Counted from the first letter of the stretch, positions 48,028 to 61,600 are shown. The stretch: 64,000 bases of DNA from Monocercomonoides exilis (GCA_001643675.2 LSRY02000025.1:870001-934000); one strand, 5' to 3'. The notes: generated by a model from the sequence alone, not told the origin. Made by a program: numbers and translations.

Positions 48028-50740
48028 TTATTTTTCGATTTTCTTTTTTGGTTTTTTTAGCGTGCTTCCCTTCTTTTTCTTTGATCCCTTCTTTTTCCCC
48101 GTAGGTTTCTTGCTATCCATCATCATCTCGTCCATCGCCATCATCATTTCATCGTCATCAACATCAAAATCGTCGCCTATCATTTCGTCAAGCCCGTCAA
48201 AAAGCCCTTCTTTTTCAATTGCTGATTCCTCTTCTTTACTTTGCTTTTCTTCTTTAATTTCTTCAACTTTGCTCTGTATTTCTGATTCAATGCCTTCTGC
48301 TGCTTTTTCTGTGAGATCCTCTTTCACATTTGCTTTTACTGCAACCTCCGAAGCCGAATCCACCTCTTTTGCAACACTCTCTGCAGAGCTGTTCTCTTTG
48401 TCTTTTGTTACTTGAGCTTCACCAGTCAGTTTGCCAACCTCTGTGCTTTCCATTCCATTTTCTCCAGTTTTGCTGTCTTTTTCTTGCTCTCCTTCCTTTA
48501 TTTCCGCTGAAACGACGTTCACTGCTTCTTCTTCGTTTGCCTTGTCATTGAGCTGTTCTCCTTTTCCCTCTCCTTCTCTGCTTTCTTCTGCTGCGACAGA
48601 TGCAAGATTGCTTTCTGCGAATGATTCTTGAAGAGCTCTGTTCAATTCATCGTCATCAACATCGGCGGAAGGAAGAAACGTTGATTTCAGTCTTTCCATT
48701 CTCTCTCTCTCTTCTCTTTCCAGCCTTTCCCTCTCTTCCCTCTCTTCCCTCTCTTCCCTCTCTTTTCTTTCTTTCTCTTCTTTTTCCTTCCTTTCTCTCT
48801 CTTCCCTCTCTTCTTTTTCCTTTCTCTCTTTTTCTTCCCTCTCTCTCTTCTCTTTCTCTTCTCTTTCCTTCTTCTCTCTTTCCTCTCTTTCTCTTCTTTC
48901 CTTTTCTTCTTTCTCCCTTTTCTCTTTCTCCTCTTTTTCTTTTCTTTCTCTTTCTTCTTTCTCTTCTCTCTCCTTTCTTTCTTTTTCTTCTCTTTCTCTC
49001 TGTTCACGTTCGATTCGCTCTTTTTCTTCTTTTATTTTTTCTTCTCTCTCTTTTCTTTCTCTTTCTTCCTTCTCCTTCTCTTCTCTTTCCCTTTCCTCTC
49101 TTTCTCTCTTCTCTTTCTCTTCTCTTTCTTTTTCTTCATTCTCCTTTCTTTGCTTTTCTTCAATTTCTTTCTCTTTTGCTTTCGCATTTTCTTCTTCCTT
49201 CTCTTTTTCAGTATCATCTTTCTCTTTTTCTTCATTCGTCTTTGCAGTTTCTTCCTCTTCCACCTTCTTCGACTCATTCTCTTCTCTTTTCTTTCCTCCA
49301 ACAACCATCACAATCTCTCCATCAGTGATTTTAGTTTCGTGTGAGGATGAAATGACAGAAGAGAGGGAGGTTGACAAAGACGACGAGTACACTGAAGAAA
49401 GAGAGGATGAAGGCACAGAAGCCGACATGCTTAGAGGGATGATAGGGATATTGCTGGCTGGATGCGAATATGAAGAAGAAGCAGAAAGCGAAGAGTCACT
49501 CAAAGACGAAAGAGAAGACGAAGGAGCAGAAGCTTCCAGCGATGCAGACTGCAAAGAAGGAGCATTTGCTGATGGAGAACTTGAGCTTCCAAAGGAAGAT
49601 TTCCCAGATGTCAGGACTGATGGAGACGAGGCAGAAAGAGAAGCTGGAGGAGAATACGAAGACGCCACATTCGGCCCAACGATTCTTCGCGCGCCAGACC
49701 TCCGACTGGACGGATTGCTTGCAGTTATCCGCGTCGGAATTTCATACAGAGGAACGGGCTTTGAACCGTCTTCCTTGTTTTCTTCTTCTTCTTCCAATTT
49801 ATCATCGTGCTTTTCCTCCACTTTTGGTTCAGATGGTGCATTAGAAACGACAGATTCAGCAGGGTCGCTCTTTTGCTGTTCATTTCCAGAAGTAATGTTC
49901 GTTGAAAATTTCTCTTCAACTGCAGGAGGAGGAGTGATTGGAGAAACAGGAGGCAGTTGAGCTAATTGCGAATAAGTTACAGGCTCAATTGTTGTAGGAT
50001 GTTTTGTAAATCCTTGAGAAACAGAGTTTGAGGTTTGATTATTCTGATTTTGATCTGAACCAACTGCAGTGGTTTCAATTGACAGGTTTGTTTTAAAATT
50101 TTCCAATTGATTAGTGTTTGCAACGGTTCGAATACGCTTTGGTATAAAGCTGGCAACATTGTTCACTTCTATTCGACTTGTTGGTTGTGTATCAATTGGT
50201 TCAATGATATTGTTTTGATTATTTTCAATTTTTTGATTTTTTTGTGTGTGGGATGCAGATGAAGTATACAAAGTTTCAACAGTCTGAGGAGTGTTCTGCT
50301 GTGCAGCTCGGGTGCTATGATTGAAAAACAAACAATAATTTCCAATTTATATTCGAAAAAAATTCAAACTTCAAATAGCCAAATAATGATTGAGTAGCTC
50401 TATTTAAATCAAATGACACTTCTGTGCATGATGCAACAGCTTCTTGAAGCGAAGTGGTTTTTATCACATCTTCAACCATTGGTTGAAGAGATTCAACGCG
50501 ATGTGGAATTTTTCCAGTATGAGCCTTTAGAGGTTTATTAATTCGAAAAGAGAAAATAAAATAGATCAACTAAAATAAGAATAACACTTAAACCTTCAGT
50601 TCCTTCACTCTGTGAGTGTTTTGGGCAATGTTTATATTGACAAAAGCCAAACCAATAGAAGCTTCTGATGACACAGTCTCAACGGCTGTACCCACCGTCG
50701 GTAATATTTTATCGAATGTCTTACTGAATAGAAAGCTCAT
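48028..50740 (-). CDS. Ubiquitin-binding-type protein: UBA/CUE-like N-terminus, charged coiled coil, UIM
   Basis: Three exons: 50594-50740, 50370-50524 and 48028-50314; phases agree, 862 aa. The N-terminus (MSFLFSKTFDKILPTVG) is followed at about residues 60-105 by a helical segment ending FDLNRATQSLFGYL, which fits the third helix of a UBA/CUE fold (the VNRA..L pattern). Residues 110-400 are Pro/Ser/Gln-rich. A long Glu/Arg/Lys single helix or coiled coil follows (EREEKEKEERERKEREEKIK). Then DDDELNRALQESFAESN is a good ubiquitin-interacting motif (acidic block, L..AL..S). The tail is basic (KKKGSKKKKG). A ubiquitin-linked adaptor is inferred; UBAP2-like or epsin-like are possible but unproven. 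Confidence 0.7.
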
Positions 50741-50884
50741 TAATGTTTCTATTCCGGAAGGCGAACGACAAAAAGAAAATGATAATTTTATAAAGGTTAA
50801 ACAATCTGAAAATTTATTTATTTCTTCGGATCATAAAAGAATTGTTGTTATTCTTTTGTTAGCGATTTAGAAGTTATATCAGCA
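50741..50884. promoter_or_regulatory. Divergent intergenic region between the UIM protein and DEAD-box helicase genes
   Basis: 144 bp between opposite start codons (50740 minus, 50885 plus). Probably shared promoter space; no motif recognised. Confidence 0.35.
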
Positions 50885-52753
50885 ATGTCATTCAGCAAAG
50901 ATAATTACTATGATTCCTCTTCCAAAAAAAAGATAAAAGGATCGTTGGAAGAAGATAGGCAAAATGATTTAAGTGATATTCCAAGAAAAATGGATCCAAA
51001 TTTCCTCAAACAGATAAAAGCTGTTGAGTGGGATTTGAAGTCTTTGCCTCCCTTTCAAAGGCGATTTTTTAGAAAGCACAAAGGACTTTATGCCCTTCCT
51101 GAAGAAGAAATAGAACAATTTTTGAAAGAAAAGCAGATAAAATTTAGAGGAACAGATATCCCACGACCTTGCATGACATTTCTTCAGGCAGGATTTCCTA
51201 AATATCTCCTTGAAGCTATTGAACAACAAAAGTTTGAGAACCCAACGCCAATTCAATCTGCATGTTGGCCTTGCATTTTGGCTGGAAGAGATACAATTGG
51301 CCTTGCGCAGACTGGTTCTGGGAAAACATTGTCTTATGCCCTACCAGCGATTGTTCATATTAATGCACAGCCACAGCTATTGCCCGGAGATGGACCAATT
51401 GCACTGATTCTAGCTCCTACAAGAGAATTAGCAACTCAAATTCAAGAAGAGTTCCAAAAGTTTGGTGAAGCTTCTCACAATACGAGCATAGCGATATATG
51501 GTGGAGTTCCGAAAACCCCTCAAATACAAGAGCTACAGAGAGGGGCAGAAGTCATTATTGCAACTCCTGGTCGACTTCTTGATCTGATGGGATCGACACA
51601 TGTCTCACTAAAACGTGTGACTTACCTTGTACTCGACGAAGCTGACAGAATGCTAGACATGGGCTTTGAACCTCAGTTGCGTGCAATCATCTCACAACTT
51701 CGTCCAGACCGCCACACAGTTATGTTTTCTGCCACTTGGCCACAGGAAGTGCAGGTGTTGGGCGAATCACTGATGAGGAATCCAATACAAGTCAAAGTTG
51801 GGATGAATGACCTTGCTGCCGCTGATACAGTAACACAGACATTTGAGTTTTGTGATGAATCGCAGAAGAATGTTTGGTTTGCAAATGAATAATTCTCATT
51901 CTTCATTATGTTGAATTTTGTTGTAACTCGTTTTTTTTAAAATTTTATCAAAATATTTCGACTATTTTTATCCTCATCGAAAAGGTTCTTTCGATTTTTA
52001 AGTCGAATGAGAGAATTGCAAAACGACGAAGAGGAAGAAGAAGGATATTCTTCGAAGCAACATGACGATGAAAGAAATAAAGATTCACTCGCATCCACTT
52101 CATCAAAAGCAGATGGCTTCAAAGAAGGAAAGATATCAAACTCAAAGAAAGACAAAGAAAAAGCATTGCTCAAAGAGAAAGTGCTTGTTTTCTGCGAGAC
52201 GCGAGCAGAAGTCGACTCATTGACAAGGCAGTGTCAGATGAAAGACGAGAAAGCCGCAGCTATTCACAGCGGAAAAGATCAGCAGGAAAGACAAAGGGTG
52301 CTGGAACAATTCAAAAAAGGAGAAATTCCGGTGCTGATTGCGACAGACGTAGCATCTCGTGGGCTGGATGTTAAAGACATTGCTTATGTTGTCAACTATT
52401 CTTTTCCAAAGTATGCCAAAGTATAATTTGTATTTATTTTGCTTTCATTAATATTTGTCATTTCTTTTTGCACCAAATACTTATCTCACATCATCTTTTC
52501 TCTTTTCATTCATTATTTTCAAACCAGCGCAATTGAGGATTATGTTCATCGTATTGGACGTACAGGACGTGCTGGGCAGAAGGGAAATGCCTTTACGCTT
52601 TTCACTCCTAATGACGCTCCATTTGCTCCAGATGTCGTCCATCTTCTTACTCAGGCACATCAACCTGTCCCTGATGAATTAGCCAGATACGCACATATTG
52701 CCCGAACAACAGGAATTGCTTCTTCAAGTGTGATACTTTTCTTTCACAGATAG
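50885..52753 (+). CDS. DBP2: DEAD-box RNA helicase, DDX5/DBP2 type
   Basis: ATP-dependent RNA helicase of the p68/DBP2 group, which acts in ribosome biogenesis, splicing and mRNP remodelling. Exons 50885-51876, 51985-52410 and 52528-52753; 547 aa. Motifs in order: Q motif (FPKYLLEAIEQQKFENPTPI), I AQTGSGKT, Ia PTRELA, GG, Ib TPGR, II DEAD, III SAT, IV VLVFCETRAE, V ATDVASRGLD, VI HRIGRTGRAG. Also diagnostic for DBP2/DDX5 are RGTDIPRPC before the Q motif and the FTPND end. An acidic insert lies at the start of the second RecA domain. The last exon may instead splice at 52,727 to 52,843-52,871, giving a basic RRRWKGES tail; either end keeps the helicase core intact. Confidence 0.93.
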
Positions 52754-52871
52754 AGTTCATTATTTTATTAATTTTCTCGCTCGTTTCTTTTCATTTATTT
52801 CTTTATTTCAATATTAATTTTTCTCATTTCATATTCACTCAGCGAGAAGAAGATGGAAAGGAGAGTCCTAA

Positions 52872-53072
52872 ACAGTTCACTTCATTTAGCCATTTCACTC
52901 TACTCAACAACATTTCACAAATTATGATAGTTATTGCTTTTCCATTTCAGTTTGCTGACAATAGATATATTTTTTGATGATTTATTTGAAATGATCATTA
53001 CGTAAGAAGAAGACAAATAAACATTGATATGACATGCGAAATGATAGCGTATATTAACTTCTCTATAAAATT
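52872..53072. other. Short AT-rich spacer
   Basis: Convergent 3' ends of the helicase and Pcc1 genes; nothing else recognised. Confidence 0.5.
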
Positions 53073-53433
53073 TTATTGCTCAAATTCTTCACCAAGCTGA
53101 AGAGCTTGATAAGTGAGTTGCAATAAATCTAGAAAACTACTCACAATTGTCCTGAGTTGCTTTGCATCACAAGCTCGAAAATGCCTATTAAAAATAGATA
53201 AATACAAATTGCAAACAACTGAAATACATACACTTTGAGATTTGAACCTTCAACAGACAGTTTCTTTGATGAACGCTCAGGGAATAAATCTCGATCAACA
53301 GATAGAGATCTCATTAAAATAACAGCATGCTCATTTGAATGCGTTGGAGCAGTTAAATCACTGGAAAAATTTTCATTTAAACATCTAAAACAAGAAATTA
53401 ATCCATTTTTTCACACCAGCAGAATTCAGTCAT
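53073..53433 (-). CDS. PCC1: Pcc1/LAGE3 subunit of the KEOPS (EKC) complex
   Basis: Small dimerising subunit of KEOPS, which makes the universal t6A37 modification of ANN-decoding tRNAs. Exons 53417-53433 (17 nt), 53232-53360 and 53073-53184; phases agree and give 85 aa, the normal size. The fold is recognisable from EHAVILMRSLSVDRD (first beta strand and turn, with the conserved R-S-L), KKLSVEGSNLKV, then HFRACDAKQLRTIVSSFLDL leading to LLQLTYQAL, as in human LAGE3 (RSLSPD..., LRISVINFLD). The tiny first exon explains why the gene is easily missed. It is divergent from GPN2 with a 50-bp gap. Confidence 0.85.
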
Positions 53434-53483
53434 TTTTGTTATGGTTGCAAATGATAAAGTAATTCATTTTTCCAATCCTACTC
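53434..53483. promoter_or_regulatory. 50-bp divergent gap between PCC1 and GPN2
   Basis: Only 50 bp between opposite start codons (53433 minus, 53484 plus). Promoters must overlap each other or the coding sequences. No motif recognised. Confidence 0.35.
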
Positions 53484-54669
53484 ATGTTTGGACAAATCGT
53501 AATTGGGCCTCCAGGATCTGGGAAAACGACTTACTGCCTTGCAATGGCTGAGTTGCTTCAAACTCTGCACAGAAAATGCGCAATTATAAATTTAGATCCA
53601 GCAAATGATATTTCCAGATTTGATAGGAAAAAATGGGCAGTTGATATTGGAGATCTTTCGACAGTAAATGAAATTATGAATTCTTTTGACCTCGGTCCAA
53701 ATGGAAGTATTTTTCATGAAAATTATTTACAAATTTTTTTCATAATAAATTTTCTTCTTTTACTTCTTAGGTTTATTGTATTGCCTTTCGTATTTGTATA
53801 AGAACATTGATTGGCTCGACTCTGAGTTGAAGAAGTTAGAAGGTTTTGCATTTTTTCAAATATAACTTTTTTAGATTCATAAATATTGGTATTTCATATT
53901 TCAAAAGGATATTATCTGTTATTTGATTTTCCAGGTCAGGTTGAACTTTATACTCATGACGACACCATTTCAAATATTTGTGCTCACTTGCAGACCGAAC
54001 ATCACATGCAGGTTTATTATTTCATATAAAAAAAATGGAATTTAAAAATTTCTTTTATTCTAGCTTGTTAGTGTTCATCTTGTTGATAGTTATGTTTTGT
54101 GCGACCCTGCTCGATATGTTTCGGCATTGATGCTATCCCTTTCTGGAATGCTCCTTGTATCACTTCCTCATATCAATATTGTATCAAAGGTTGATCTTCT
54201 CGCTCAATATGGCAATCCATGTATGCATTCATAATCAAAGCTAATACATTTTGGCAATCAATATGATCGTTTAATATTTTATTTATGATAGTCTTTCCTC
54301 TTTCATTCTTCACTTCAGTCGCAGATTCTGATCCTTTAGCAATTCTATTAACAGAACAGTTTCCTTTATCTTCACGTCATTCTTCTGATTCATCTTCTGA
54401 TTTTGCTCCTGATCCGACTTCTGATTCGTCTTCAACATCTTCTGCATCTCCAAGCACACTGCCTTCCTCCTCACTTCACAGAATTGATAAATATCGAGAA
54501 CTCAACCATCGAATAGCAGAGCTTGTTGGAGATTATTCGCTTGTCGGATTTCATCTGCTGAGTGTGAAAGAGCCAGACACGTTGGCTTCTATTCTTGCAG
54601 CTGCAGACAAATCAAATGGATTTATTTACGGAGGAGAAGCATCTCGGAAAACGTCTTTATGGGCAGAGA

Positions 54670-54700
<31 letters not shown>

Positions 54701-55087
54701 AGAAGAGGAAGAGGGAAGCATGAAGCAAAAACTAAGTGATGCTTGGTATCATGCAATGGATGAAAGTGACATGTTTGCATTTAATTGCATTTTCGAAGAT
54801 TTTTATAACTCTGAGACATTATTTTTATTTTTAACCCATTTTAATCATTAAATGTTGCATTTAGAGTATCAATGCTGGATGAAAAATATGTTATTCGAAG
54901 CGAAGATGAAGAAGAAATGGATCAAGCTTCAACAGAAACAAGCCCGAAGGAATCAGAGAATTCAAGCGGGGAAAGCAAAAGCAGTGCAGATGCGATTGAT
55001 GAACGGTTTATGAGAGATCAGATGATTCTTCCCGGATGGACTTCTGATGGAACCCATCCGCCAATCATAAGAGAATCAAAGAAATGA
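53484..55087 (+). CDS. GPN2: GPN-loop GTPase 2
   Basis: GPN-loop GTPase that helps assemble and import RNA polymerase II/III. Six exons: 53484-53706, 53771-53842, 53908-54011, 54064-54220, 54319-54772 and 54865-55087; phases agree, 410 aa. Motifs: P-loop GPPGSGKTTYC, NLDPAND (switch I), GPNG (the GPN insertion), LLYCLSYLYKNIDWL as in GPN2 rather than GPN1/3, FDFPGQVELYTH (switch II), HLVDS and SKVDLL (guanine specificity). The C-terminal part is longer than animal GPN2 (about 310 aa) because of a Ser-rich insert before the LVGDYSLVGF segment, a polyglutamate run and an acidic tail after LDEKYV. Confidence 0.92.
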
Positions 55088-55620
55088 CAAGGGAAAAAAT
55101 AAAGAAGAGAATTATTGTGGCATAAATAGAAGTTACTTCACTCATTTATGATTATCTTTACATATTTTGCTGTCTTCAAAAAATTTGGATGTTTTTGTTC
55201 AAAATTCATTTTTTTTTTTGTGATTTTTTTGTAATCAGAAAAGAAGATAATAGCGAACACACAATAGAAATAGCACTTAAACACACACAAAGAAACACAC
55301 AAAAAGTTGGAACTGTGATATGAAACATATAAAAATAAACCAACCATCACTAAAAAAAAAGCAAAAACCAAATAGCAATAAAAGTACAAATAGAATTTTT
55401 CTATATTTGGAAAAAAAAAATTATTCAAAGTCCAAATTTGGCGTTCAAACAAATTTCACATTCTATAAATACAATTCATTTGCATTGAATGCCAATTCTC
55501 ACATTAAAGTACACGCATACAAAACAAATATTTGAGCAATCACAATATTTTTCACATTCAACAGAAAAATATCCATAAAAATAAAACAAAAAAAAAAGCA
55601 TTTTCTCTTCTTCTAAATTC
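55088..55620. other. AT-rich convergent spacer
   Basis: About 530 bp between the GPN2 stop and the 3' end of the large minus-strand gene. AT-rich; small frames here are chance. No gene or repeat recognised. Confidence 0.5.
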
Positions 55621-58600
55621 CTAAAATCCCCACAGTTGATAATCTTGGTCGCTATCATTTGCTGGCGTGGGTGGAAAATCAGGAAGCGGTGGCAGATCGT
55701 CTGGCGGAGTGACAGTCATCCCCACTTCTTCAACCTTCGGCTCGTCCTCATCAGCTTCTTCTGCTCCGTCGTTGCTGTTTCCATCCCCCTTGCCATCTCC
55801 ACTTGCTTTGCTCTCAGCAGATCCAGCGTCTTCTTCATTGTCTTCGAGCGGCGAGCTATTTTCGTCTGGAAACAGAGGCTGATAATCGTCAAAGTATGCA
55901 TCGTCTTCATCGTCACTTGCTCCTTTGCTTTCTCTTTCTTCTTCGTTCTCTTCTTCATTTTCTTCTTCCTCTTCGTCGTTTTCTTCCTCTTCGTCGTCAT
56001 CATCGTCATCATTATCTTCTTCTTCTTCTTCTTTCCCATTCTCTTCTTCTTTGCGCTTGCCTTTCATCACAACTTGATCGAAGTCAAACAATTCTGTTTC
56101 ATCAACAACAATAGCATCCTCTTCTTCTTGCTCACTGATATTGTCATCCTCTTCCTCTCTCTTCTTCCTCTTTGCTTCATCTTCCTCTTCTTCCTGCTGT
56201 GTGATTTCATCTCCTTCTTCTGTCATAATCTCCCTCTTTGATCCTCTGTGATCAATCAGCTCATCTTCATCCAGCTCTTCATCAACTAACATTCCTTCGC
56301 CATCTTCGTACTCTTCATCCTCTCCATCTTTTTCTCCTTCTTCAGTTCCTTCGCCTTCAATCTGTGATGTCTCTCCAAGTGGCATCTCATCTTCTCCTTC
56401 ATCTCCCAACTTCTCCGTTGCGTCTGCAGATGCTGCCATCGAAGCCAGCTCTGCCAGCAATGGGTCGCTGTTTACGCTTCCGCTGGCATTCCATTTGTCA
56501 GCCACGCTCTCAAGTGGCATCGTCACCAAGTCTTCCACATACTCCCACAGACGTTTTATGCGCCTGTCCCAAGCGTAGATCGCTTGACGGCGAAGAGACG
56601 ACTCAATTCTGATGTCCTTCAGAGCTGATCGCCAAGCTGAAGAAGAAGAAGAAGAAGAAGAAGAATAATTCTGTTGTATTTCAGAATAAAAATCGCTGTA
56701 TGAGTAATTGTGCATAAGTGTAGGAGAACACGGGTATGTGCTGAGGAAATGAGCAAACCAGCGCGCAAAGCGAGCGTCGATGTTTGATCTTCGATGTTTC
56801 ACAGAACTGTTCTTTTTGCTCTGATTTTTCTGCGAAGGTGTTGCCATGCTTGGCGAAGAAGAAAGAACTGGCGATGAAATTGCAGCAGCTGCAGGCGTAG
56901 CAGTGGCAGCATTTGGCGTTCGTGTCTGTGAAAGTTCCGAGCTTTTGGCATCTTCTTTCAATGGTGATATCTGAGTGGATGGTTGATGCACTGACTGAGC
57001 AGCCTTATCACTTGTTGCATCCAATTTCTGATTGACAAAAGAAGAAGATGAAGAAGTCGATGTTGTTGATGTTGATGTTGATGATGATGATTGCGAATGC
57101 TGTTGATTCAGAACTCGCCCAAGAGAACTCGAAATCAGCGATCCAACTGAACTTCCAAGCATGTGCACCATCAACGACATCGAAGATGTTCCTTCATCAA
57201 ATCCAATTGATGCCTCGCCAATGCTTTCCATCAAATAATCTGTGAGAGCTTGTCCTACAGCAAACGCTTTCTCTTCAACAGTCACAGTGGCCTGCAGCTT
57301 TTCTGTTGCTTTTCTTTCAATTTCCTTCTTTTGCTCGGCAGAGGTGCACCCCATCCAGTTGTCCATCATCCCGTACATAATCACCTTGTGCTGGATGGTC
57401 TCTCTGTCTGCTGCATCGTTTGCGTTGCTCAGTGCAATTGTCGGCAGAGACATCGCATACATTGCCCGCATAAACAGCACACACGGATTCTTCGGGTTGC
57501 TCCGCTCAGCCGGTGTGAGAGACAAGAGAGATTTGACAATTGACTGCTGCGGAGGTGCAATGAAGGACAAGGCACAGTAGATGTCATTCACAGAAGGATT
57601 GGATGCGTTGGTTGTTGGTGCCCTGCTAGGTGACATGGAAGAGTTTAATACTGCAGATTCTGAGGATGATGGCACCAATGAATTGGATATAAGTTGTAAG
57701 ATCTTCTTGTAGAATACATCGTCTGACTCATTTTCATCATTTTTATCTAAAGAAATTGCTCTGAATGAAGAAGGAACAGTTGAAGGTGAGCTGACAGGTG
57801 ATTGAAGAGAAGAAAGCAGAGGCATTGAAGAAGAAGAGGAAGACGATGAAGAGGTTGAAGATGACGATGAACCAGAATTATCAATGGTTTTTGAAGGAGT
57901 GAAAGAATTCGGAACTCCATTTGGTGACAATGTTGCTGTTTGAGTGAGTCTATTTTGCTGATTCTGTGACAGTCCTGTCGAGCACACCGAAGTAGCCTTT
58001 CTTGTTTGATTGCCTCCGATAGCAGCCATGTAGAATGCATTGAACGCAATTGAGGGCAGCAGAATTGGATGGACACTCACAGGCGATGAGAAGGAGTTCT
58101 TCGACAATGACACAATCAGGATCTCTGCTGGGTCTTTCATAATCCTTGGATCTTTCAGAATGAACGGCGAGTCCTGTTCAGCAACCTGCCCTGATGAGTA
58201 CCTCAAAGAAGAGTGCTCAGTTCCTGATGCAAGCACATTCGATGCAGTGGCTGGCTCTGCTGTCTGTAGCATGGTGAACGTGTCTGCCCGCGGACGTGTG
58301 TCTGCTGATGACTCAGTGTCATTGCTGGGGAAGATGGGGCTTGTCTGATAGAACGAGTCCTGAGTGAGCTTCCGGAGATGCGCCAGGCGCATATCAAAAG
58401 TGGCGTCGGGTGTGTCTAGTGAGGCGCACTTGTTGTCTTCGGAGTACGAATGGGAGATCCTGGCACCCTCTCGCAGGATCAGATGCAGCAGCTTCACAGC
58501 ATTCAACCGGACGGGGCTGGAGAGATGTGCCTCGAGAGAGCTCAACAGTTGTGATGCGAACATTGGCACAGTGATGAGCATTGGGGGAAGAGGGATGGTG

Positions 58601-61600
58601 ACATTTTCTTGTGGCCTGTTGGAGCGCGTGGTGACATTCAGCATTGGTGAAACTGTCGCCTTTTGTGAGAGCTGTGAGGCATATCGCAAGTTCTGTGTAT
58701 CGAGGCGCATTGCGAATCTGTTTGACTTCGGTGTGGATGGAGGTCCAGCATTTGCCAGTGGGTTTCCTTGGCTGGCTCCTTCTGAGAGATTGCCAGTGGT
58801 TGGGCTGGTGGAAGAGATGGAAAGCGAAGAAGATGTAGACGTGGATGAAGAAGGTGGGTTAGAAGCAGTGGTTGAGCTGATTGCCAGCGGAGAGGAAGTC
58901 ACAGAAGCGAGCAGTCCGCTGCGAGGGATCATTCTTTTCAGAAGAGGAGATGATGTTGTTGGGATGATCCTGTTCATTGGTGAGCCAGAAGGTGACGAGG
59001 CAGCCGAAGAGAACTCGCTCAGGTGGCTGCTGTATGCATATTTTCCTCTTTTTGGTTTCTGCTGGCTCTTCAGCTTGTCCTTCAGTGCTGAGTATGCTCT
59101 GATGAGAGAAAAGAAGATTGTGTATAAGCTGTCCACTTCGTTGAACTGAGTAGAGCTGTACAGCAGACGCAGCCAAGCTGATGTGACGTATGATTCAATC
59201 GGCTTTTCGCAGAGGTATTCAACAAAGATTGGCATGAGCGCATCGAGGAAAGAGGAAGACGAAGTGTAGTGGCAGCGGGCAAAGAGAGTGAGAGACAGAG
59301 AAAGCAGAGGCACTCCACGAGAGGCAGCGACAAGAGCAAGGATCTGCGCTATCTCCCTCACTTCTTCAAACAGTGCGACGGCATATGCAACTGGTGCTGC
59401 GAGTGTGATACCATCAGAAAACGGTGTGTGAGAGACAGAAATAGGAGGAGGCACAACTGAAGAGACACTTGAACGGCTGGGAGGTCGGATGCGATGTGCA
59501 ATGCGTCTGATGGTGAGCTGCTCAAGTGCGAGAGAGTTGACTGAAGGGCCTGACAGAAATGACTCAGCAGCTCTTCTGGCTTGTGTGGTACCGATGTTGT
59601 CTGTGCGACTGAGAGTGGAGGAGATTGTCGAGCGCATCATGTTAGCAGATCCTCTCTTGTGTGACACAAACGAGATGGCTGGTGTCTGAGGCTGTGCAAA
59701 CTGATTCAGCGGTGTCTTGTCGTTGCGTGTGATTGGTGCGAGTGGAGAGACAACGGCCGCAGACACTGCTGCAAAGTGGTCTATTCCCAGCACAAGAGAC
59801 GGGAGGAACAGCGCAACAAGAGCGACTGCGCTGCCAATCGGGTCAAACAGACTGTACGGATCGATGAACGGATCGCATGTGGATGGCAGAAGAGATATCT
59901 GCATCAGAAGCTTTTGGGCATATCGCTTCGTCTGTGAATGGAAAAGACCTTTTACAACAAGCGGTCGGACTCCAATGAATGGCCTCTGATGCTGCAGCGG
60001 GATGGACTGTGCCAAAGTCTCAGCAAAAAGCGGGCTGACTGAAAGAAGCGGAGCAGCACGAGAGAGATATTCAGAGAGATACAATGCGCCTGCAGAGAAG
60101 ACGGGTGCAAAGGGAGAGTGGAGAAAGGCCACGCCAATCCAAAAGCATTGTGGAGCATCCAAAAAGAAAGATGTAGGAGCATGCGATATGATGTTGACGA
60201 GATGGTTGAGGAAGGCGATGCAGAATTGGAAGCTGTTCGGAGGAAGCAGAGCAACCGAGCGGAGTAGCTGGAACGAAATGGCTGCTGCAAACAGCGGAGT
60301 GGAGAGTGGTGCAATGAAAGGCACCATTGCGAGGTTTGCAACAGCACGCTGCAGCGACGAGGCAAGCAGGCTTTCCTTCAGCGAGTGATAGGCAAAGGCA
60401 GTCTTGAGCATTTCACGCGAGGAAAAGCGATGGGAAAGAGAACATTCGAGCAGTGGGGCAAGTGCAGATGGGTTGAGAACAAGTGGAGATCCACACAAAA
60501 GCGAGTCCTTCCCGATAGTTCGCACAAAGCCATTCAGAAATCCCACTTTGCGCCTGCTGAGAGAAGCAAACGACTGTCCCGATGCGAACAGAGAGAGCAG
60601 CGAGCGAAGCACACGGATGATCGTCTGGTGCCTGTGCAGATAGGCATTCGTCCACCGCTCAGCCAGCCGCCACTTCACACGGCGCATGGCAGCTCCTCTA
60701 CTCCTTCTGAGTTTGGCTGACTTCATCATTGCTGATGGGGCATAGCCAGCATCTAAAAATTCCTTCTGCGAGAACAAGAGAGGTGATGCTACTTCAACAG
60801 AAGCTAACGATGAAGGAGAAGACGGCACATGGGGGGATGAATCAGATGGGTGCTTTTTTGGTGACTGAGGCTGGTTCAGCATATGCGATTGCTGTGCTGA
60901 AGAGCGAAGATGAGAGCCAGAGGGCAGCCGGATAGGATCGACAGATCGCACTGGAACGGGAGTGGAAAGAGACTGACCGGGCGACCCGTTCTGCTGCAGA
61001 AGCTGTTTGGACTGCAGTGGCTGGAGTGCCTGTGTTGACTGCTGCTGAGAGTTGAGTGAGCGCGAGAGGCTTTTCGAACTGCCTGTGCTCTGATTCAGTC
61101 GGGCACTGCGAGAAAGCTGTGCAGGTGTGTCGATGGAACGCCTCAGGGCAAGCTTCTCGTCGCCTGTGTGTGCCACTGGGAAGATGCTGGAAATGGCCTG
61201 CTGATATGTTCCAGCACTGGCGTGTGATGCTCCGAGGATGCCTGGCGTGACTGAAGAGTGGACACGTTTGTGTCCCTCTGCAGGTGGATGGGAAGAGAGG
61301 AACCAGGGTGTCATTGATGACTTGTAGGTAACGCTGTCTGTGTATGCAGCCTTGTTGAAGGCGCTTCTTCTATCTATTCCCTGCTGGCTGAAGAGACGCT
61401 CGTATTCGCTTCTTCCTCTCCACTTGCTCTGCTTGGTTGCAATGTGGTTGTAGTGGACGTCTCTCTCTCCACTGCACGTGGAGCAGCTGCAGATGCTGTC
61501 ACTCTGCTCGCTCTCTCCTCTTTCTCCTCTGAACTCAGCGCTGCTTCTCAAGTCGTATCCTTCTCCTCTTCCCCTTCGTGGTGACTGCCAAATTTTGCTT

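Noticed and set aside
55138-55658. Small frames between GPN2 and the large minus-strand gene
   Set aside because: AT-rich chance frames without coding character.
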